Origin: CAZXTR01 sp964643615
Lineage (GTDB): Bacteria; Pseudomonadota; Alphaproteobacteria; CAAHEQ01; UBA3637
Direction of reading: 5' to 3'
Assembly: GCA_964643615.1 (NCBI GenBank)
Contig: CAZXTR010000031.1
Span: 1 to 10,625 of the forward strand
DNA: 10,625 nt
Shown here: one piece after another, positions 6,617-10,625 of the stretch
Numbering within the stretch: position 1 is the stretch's first letter
How the letters are laid out: every line of letters begins with the position of its first letter
Notes under the pieces: generated by a model
Database searches by the model: none
Seen by the model: the letters and a program-made list of their open reading frames with translations, nothing else
What the model was told of the DNA's origin: nothing
Made by a program: the position numbers and the translations under genes

Positions 6617-7711
6617 TTATTCGCCAACATACATGCCCAAACCCCTTGCGATTGCGACCATTTCTCCATTTTTGTCAACGGGGGTATGAGCAATTTTTAA
6701 AACTTCCTTTAAATCCATATCGGTAATGCGACCATTTTGAATAACAGCCATACGATTGGTTTTTCCTTCTTCTAGCAAACGAATCGCTTTTGTTGCAAAC
6801 CCAGAGGCTAAAATACGGTCTCTTGCCACAGGAATACCCCCTCGTTGAATATGTCCCAAGATATTAGAGCGCACATTAAATTTTTCAGGTTCTTTTGATA
6901 ATCTATCCACGAAGTAACTAGCAATTCCTGAAAATGTTCGACCATTTTGAGCGAACGAATGTTTTCCATCGGGAGTTTTTACCCCTTCAGCAACAACAAA
7001 CAAACTATGTCTACTCCCCCTAGCACGAATAGCACGGAATTTTTCAACGACCGATTCATAACAATAGGGGATTTCAGGGATAAGACAAACATCCGCCATC
7101 CCCGCAATAGCACCAGACAAAGCTAAATGCCCTGCTCCACGCCCCATTACTTCAACAATTATAATGCGCTGATGAGAATTAGCCGTTGTATCTAAACTAT
7201 CCAAAGAACGCATTACAACATCTGAAGCCGTTGCAAATCCAATAGCTTCCTCTGTCGCAGGCACGTCATTATCTATAGTTTTAGGAATCCCAACCATTGC
7301 AATTCCAGCTTGATCGCAAAACTTACCAACCATAGCCATCGACCCATCACCCCCAATAACAACCAACGCATCCAATCCCAATTCCTTCACGCCGTCGTGA
7401 AAGCGTTGTACAAGCTGACTTTCTGTCAATTCTTCCTGAGAACCATCTGTAGTTGTTTGCAAGTATGGATTACCCGAATTATTTGTACCCAACATCGTTC
7501 CCCCCAACCGTGCATAGGGGAAATCAAAATCCGAAAATTTAAATTGTTTATAACGCATGGGACGTGAAAACAAACCATCTGTTGCATCATAAATTCCAAA
7601 GACATCCCATCCTTTGTTTAATGCAGAACAAGCAACCGCACGTATCGCAGTATTTAAACCAGAACAATCTCCACCACTTGTTAAGACACCAATTTTTTTC
7701 TTTATAGACAT
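6617..7711 (-). CDS. pfkA: 6-phosphofructokinase (mixed-signature, group III-like)
   Basis: Phosphorylates fructose 6-phosphate to fructose 1,6-bisphosphate in glycolysis. The 364-residue protein has the PFK signatures in order: GVLTSGGDCSGLNTAIR (8-24), GGDGS (120-124), PKTIDND (143-149, catalytic Asp147), MGRGAG (189-194), the substrate-binding PEIP (212-215) and GHIQRGG (286-292). The Gly in GGDGS is the residue linked to ATP use (PPi enzymes have Asp there), but the Lys in PKTIDND is the residue typical of PPi enzymes, where E. coli PfkA has Gly. This combination and the length, about 45 residues longer than E. coli PfkA, fit the group III or mixed-substrate branch. ATP use is more likely. 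The start at 7711 has AGAGGA upstream. It lies 87 bp after topA with its own possible promoter. Many alphaproteobacteria use the Entner-Doudoroff route and lack PFK, so its presence is informative. Confidence 0.93.
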   Translation of the reverse strand: MSIKKKIGVLTSGGDCSGLNTAIRAVACSALNKGWDVFGIYDATDGLFSRPMRYKQFKFSDFDFPYARLGGTMLGTNNSGNPYLQTTTDGSQEELTESQLVQRFHDGVKELGLDALVVIGGDGSMAMVGKFCDQAGIAMVGIPKTIDNDVPATEEAIGFATASDVVMRSLDSLDTTANSHQRIIIVEVMGRGAGHLALSGAIAGMADVCLIPEIPYCYESVVEKFRAIRARGSRHSLFVVAEGVKTPDGKHSFAQNGRTFSGIASYFVDRLSKEPEKFNVRSNILGHIQRGGIPVARDRILASGFATKAIRLLEEGKTNRMAVIQNGRITDMDLKEVLKIAHTPVDKNGEMVAIARGLGMYVGE

Positions 7712-7754
7712 ATTTTATATCCTCTTTATCCTTTTATATTTGGCAATGATTTGG

Positions 7755-7783
7755 GTTATATCCGTTTTTTTCTGCTTTGGCTA
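7755..7783 (-). promoter_or_regulatory. Possible promoter for pfkA
   Basis: In the 87 bp gap between topA and pfkA, the minus strand carries TAGCCA (7783-7778), a 17-base spacer and TATAAC (7760-7755). These match the sigma-70 consensus at 4 and 5 of 6 positions. Transcription would start near 7748, giving a leader of about 37 bases with the AGAGGA ribosome site. No terminator hairpin is seen after topA, so read-through is also possible. Confidence 0.5.
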
Positions 7784-7798
7784 GTAAAAAATGAAAAA

Positions 7799-10264
7799 TT
7801 ACTTCTTTTCCGCCGATTGGATAATTTGAACAGCCTCTTCCAACCCCGGTTGAAGACTACTCGACTTCCATTTTGGAGGAAGCGCTACATTTTTCTTTCC
7901 CCATTTTAAATAAGGTCCATAACGTCCTTTCATATAAAGGATTTTATCCCCTTTTAAATCGCCGATAACCAAGCGTTCTAATTTGTTTTTCCCATTTTGA
8001 AGCAATGCCATTGCTCTAGCCAAATCAATAGTCAAAACATCATCAGAAGAGGTCAAAGATTGAAAAGTTCGCCCTCTTTTCACATACGAACCAAAACGAC
8101 CAATAGCAACTTCAATTGGCTCGTTTGTTTCTATATCATTGCCCAATATTTTGGGCAATGAAAGCAATCCCAAAGCTTGAGTCAATGAAACCTCTTGAGG
8201 CTGATAACTCTTTGGTAAAGACACACGCTTAGCTTCTTTTCCATCCCCCAATTGAACATACCATCCATATGGGCCCTTTTTCAAAGTTACAGGATGATTC
8301 GCCCCATCAAATCCTAAAGAAATTATATCTGATTCGAAATTATCATTTCCATCTTTTCCAGCGCTTTCTTTAGAAAAAGGATGTGTATATTTGCACTCTG
8401 GATACCGAGAACAACCGATAAACGCTCCAAATCGACTAACTTTTAAAGACAAGGTTCCTATTTTACATTCTGGACAAACACGACTTTCTGGAGTTGGGAA
8501 TAAATGTTGCTCCATTGCAGCGTCTATTTTTTCCAACACTTCTGCCGTCCGGCAAGGCGAAACATTTTCAATTGTTTGATGGAATGGTTCCCAAAAATCG
8601 CATAAAACATGTTTCCATTGCTCAGACCCCGCAGTAATATCATCCAATTTATTCTCCAATTGTGCCGTAAAGTCATATTCAACATAGCGGTTAAAGAAAT
8701 TTTCCAAAAAAGCGGTCACTACACGCCCTCTGTTTTCTGGGATAAAACGCTTTTTATCCAATCGCACATATTCTCTTTCTTGCAAAACAGATAAAATCGA
8801 AGCATAAGTCGAAGGGCGACCGATACCTAATTCTTCCATTTTTTTCACCAAACTTGCTTCCGAATAGCGGGGTGGTGGCTCAGTAAAGTGCTGTTCTTGT
8901 GTAGATTCAAGCAAAGATAGAACATCACCTGTTTTCATAACTGGTAAAACAGCATTATCCTCTTCCTTACCATCATCAATATCTTCTTTATAGACTTTAA
9001 CAAATCCAGGAAACGCTAGAGTTTGACCAGTTGCATGAAACAATACATGCCCATCATCCGAAGGAATATCCACCGATACTTTATCCAATAAAGCATTTTC
9101 CATTTGACATGCCAACGCACGTTTAAAAATTAAGCTATATAAACCAAAATGGTCTTTATCTAAAAAATTAGAAAGTTTTTCTGGCGTTCTATAAATATCT
9201 GTTGGACGGATAGCTTCGTGTGCTTCTTGAGCGTTTTTAACTTTGTTTTTATAATACCGGGGGCGTTGTGGTAAATAATTTTGCCCATATTCCTCTTGAA
9301 TAAATGTACGTATTCGGGAAATAGCTTCTTCGGCCAAAGCGATACCATCAGTACGCATATAAGTAATCAAGCCAATCGTATCTCCTGCCACATCAATACC
9401 TTCGTAAAGTTCTTGAGCAATCTTCATCGTTTTTTTTGCCGAAAAACCAAGCTTCCTTGACGCTTCTTGTTGTAATGTAGATGTTGTAAATGCCGGAGAA
9501 GGATTCCGCTTTACCTGTTTCTTTTCAACACTTCCAACGTGATATGTTGCTCGTTCTACCAAAGATTTAATAGACGTCCGCATTGCTTCATTCGAACAGG
9601 AAAATTTATCCAATTTTTTATCATCGACATGCGTCAACAACGCCGTAAAAGAATTCTTTTCAGCCGTTTCAAGTGTTGCACTAATTGTCCAATATTCTTC
9701 AGATTTAAAAGATTCTATCTCCTTTTCTCTATCACAAACCAAACGCAACGCCACAGACTGCACACGACCTGCCGATTTACTGCCTGGTAATTTGCGCCAC
9801 AAAACGGGGGATAAATTAAATCCAACCAAATAATCCAATGCACGTCTTGCCAAATAAGCATCAACCAAGTTCATGTCAATCTGTCTAGGTGTTTCAATCG
9901 CACGCAAAACAGCCGACTTTGTAATTTCATTAAAGACCACTCTTTTGACGGGCACTTTCAACTTTTTACGACGCTGTAATTCTTGAACAATATGCCAAGC
10001 GATAGCTTCCCCTTCTCTATCCGGATCGGACGCAAGATAGACTTCATCAGCCTTCGTTAACACTGAAATAATATCTTTTAAATGTTTTTCACCCTTAGAA
10101 TCAACAGCCCAAGTCATTGAAAAGTCATTATCCGGCAAAACAGACCCGTCCTTGGCTGGTAAATCGCGAACATGCCCAAAACTGGCTACCACCTGATAAT
10201 CCGAACCCAAATATTTATTAATTGTTTTTGCTTTTGCTGGAGATTCTACTATCACAAGTTTCAT
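7799..10264 (-). CDS. topA: DNA topoisomerase I (type IA)
   Basis: Relaxes negative supercoils by transient cleavage of one DNA strand. The 821-residue protein has the TOPRIM domain at the N-terminus, with Glu7 in VESPAKA and DPDREGE at 80-86, followed by SAGRVQSVALRLVCDRE (164-180). The catalytic tyrosine is Tyr302 in LITYMRTDG. A C4 zinc finger uses Cys597, Cys600, Cys618 and Cys624 with RFGAFIGCSRYPEC. Three C-terminal repeats of the GxYGxY type follow: KGPYGWYVQLG (663-673), GRFGSYVKRG (722-731) and GRYGPYLKWG (780-789). This single-finger layout with a repeat tail fits the alphaproteobacterial and Gram-positive types better than E. coli TopA. It starts 3 bp after the dprA stop, with an AGGA ribosome site inside the end of dprA, so the two are probably coupled. 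All key residues are present. Confidence 0.98.
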   Translation of the reverse strand: MKLVIVESPAKAKTINKYLGSDYQVVASFGHVRDLPAKDGSVLPDNDFSMTWAVDSKGEKHLKDIISVLTKADEVYLASDPDREGEAIAWHIVQELQRRKKLKVPVKRVVFNEITKSAVLRAIETPRQIDMNLVDAYLARRALDYLVGFNLSPVLWRKLPGSKSAGRVQSVALRLVCDREKEIESFKSEEYWTISATLETAEKNSFTALLTHVDDKKLDKFSCSNEAMRTSIKSLVERATYHVGSVEKKQVKRNPSPAFTTSTLQQEASRKLGFSAKKTMKIAQELYEGIDVAGDTIGLITYMRTDGIALAEEAISRIRTFIQEEYGQNYLPQRPRYYKNKVKNAQEAHEAIRPTDIYRTPEKLSNFLDKDHFGLYSLIFKRALACQMENALLDKVSVDIPSDDGHVLFHATGQTLAFPGFVKVYKEDIDDGKEEDNAVLPVMKTGDVLSLLESTQEQHFTEPPPRYSEASLVKKMEELGIGRPSTYASILSVLQEREYVRLDKKRFIPENRGRVVTAFLENFFNRYVEYDFTAQLENKLDDITAGSEQWKHVLCDFWEPFHQTIENVSPCRTAEVLEKIDAAMEQHLFPTPESRVCPECKIGTLSLKVSRFGAFIGCSRYPECKYTHPFSKESAGKDGNDNFESDIISLGFDGANHPVTLKKGPYGWYVQLGDGKEAKRVSLPKSYQPQEVSLTQALGLLSLPKILGNDIETNEPIEVAIGRFGSYVKRGRTFQSLTSSDDVLTIDLARAMALLQNGKNKLERLVIGDLKGDKILYMKGRYGPYLKWGKKNVALPPKWKSSSLQPGLEEAVQIIQSAEKK
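8136..8161. repeat. Perfect inverted repeat inside topA
   Basis: CATTGCCCAA (8137-8146) and TTGGGCAATG (8151-8160) are perfect reverse complements separated by TATT, and T8136 with A8161 extends the stem to 11 bp. It lies in topA at the linker before the second C-terminal repeat and encodes part of SLPKILGND. There is no T-run on either side, so it does not look like a terminator. It may be an RNA hairpin in the message, a protein-binding site or chance. Confidence 0.7.
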
Positions 10265-10267
10265 TTT

Positions 10268-10625
10268 CTATCCTATCAAAGAATTATCTAAAAGAGTAAC
10301 AAGATTACCAAAAGATCTTTCCAACCTTCCTGCTAATTCTAATTCCACTAATACAATATTTACGACCGAAGCAGACAAATGCGTTTCTCGAATAAGCTCA
10401 TCTACTGAAACCGACTCCGAGCCCAAATTTTCTAAAACTAAAGTACGGGCACCGGGTAAATCTTCAAAAGTCGGATTAATCACAAAAGCATCATCTTGTG
10501 TTTGTTGTTTAAAATCCCGCCAGATCTCAAAGGATTGTTGAGTTTCAAACACATCTTGAATATCGCCAATATTTTCCGAACGACATAATCGAAGCCAATC
10601 TTTTCTTTCTTGATCTGTTAATTCT
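10268..10625 (-). CDS. dprA: DprA-like protein lacking the Rossmann core (partial)
   Basis: The frame is open to the right edge, so the start lies outside; 118 residues are visible, longer than the piece starting at GTG 10552. The first visible residues, ELTDQERKDWLRLCRSENIG, match the N-terminal signature I recall for alphaproteobacterial DprA (LxDxERLxWLRLxRSENVG). The end, from about residue 57 (PGARTLVLENLG, then VDELIRETHLSASVVNIVLVELELAGRLER, then GNLVTLL), matches the C-terminal winged helix of DprA. DprA is normally about 360-400 residues and loads RecA on incoming DNA through a central Rossmann domain of about 210 residues. Here only about 37 residues separate the two ends and no Rossmann motif is seen, so the core appears deleted in frame. 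The position directly before topA supports the identity. DNA processing activity is probably lost. It may be kept because its end carries the ribosome site of topA. Confidence 0.75.
   Translation of the reverse strand, partial: ELTDQERKDWLRLCRSENIGDIQDVFETQQSFEIWRDFKQQTQDDAFVINPTFEDLPGARTLVLENLGSESVSVDELIRETHLSASVVNIVLVELELAGRLERSFGNLVTLLDNSLIG

Noticed and set aside
6617..7711. Strict pyrophosphate-dependent phosphofructokinase
   Set aside because: The PKTIDND lysine suggested it, but the ATP-linked Gly in GGDGS argues against it.
10268..10552. Small complete gene starting at GTG 10552
   Set aside because: The frame stays open to the window edge, and the upstream 24 residues carry a DprA-like N-terminal signature, so the true start is outside the window.
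1..10625. tRNA genes, CRISPR arrays, insertion sequences or phage attachment sites
   Set aside because: No cloverleaf-like segments, regularly spaced repeats, transposase genes or flanking direct repeats were seen in the gaps, which are all under 100 bp.

Overview
The window looks like a chromosomal segment of an A+T-rich alphaproteobacterium, possibly a host-associated lineage such as Holosporales or a relative. That placement is inferred from recalled family and synteny knowledge: dprA directly upstream of topA, a short YdcH/DUF465 protein, a MoxR-DUF58-DUF4381 cluster and an MsbA-like exporter, all in low-GC sequence. No rRNA, tRNA, CRISPR array, insertion sequence or phage gene was seen. 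Apart from one gene, everything is read on the minus strand, so transcription runs from high to low coordinates.

Right block (10625 to 6354, minus strand): a partial dprA-like gene, topA (DNA topoisomerase I), a 6-phosphofructokinase and a small YdcH/DUF465 protein. dprA and topA are 3 bp apart and probably coupled. pfkA and the YdcH gene follow gaps of 87 and 77 bp, each holding a plausible promoter. The block ends at a strong hairpin (6305-6341) that can terminate transcription in both directions.

Middle (5545-6299, plus strand): the only plus-strand gene. It encodes a TolB-like beta-propeller protein split into two frames at an A8 tract. It converges on the shared terminator and diverges from the moxR cluster.

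Left block (5473 to 1, minus strand): a tight cluster of MoxR AAA+ ATPase, DUF58 protein, DUF4381 membrane protein and a protein with WYL-like and TerB-like regions. A near-consensus sigma-70 promoter then drives a long glutamyl-tRNA synthetase, followed 13 bp later by an MsbA-type ABC exporter that runs off the window.

The most notable points are: a dprA-like gene that keeps the N-terminal signature and C-terminal winged helix but has no room for the DNA-binding Rossmann core; a GluRS that resembles the long clostridial form; a MoxR cluster that ends in a WYL/TerB-like protein instead of the usual VWA (BatA/BatB) genes; a homopolymer frameshift in the propeller gene; and a phosphofructokinase with mixed ATP/PPi signature residues. 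No clearly new system such as a defence island or biosynthetic cluster is evident. The MoxR-DUF58-DUF4381-WYL/TerB cluster is the best candidate for something undescribed.
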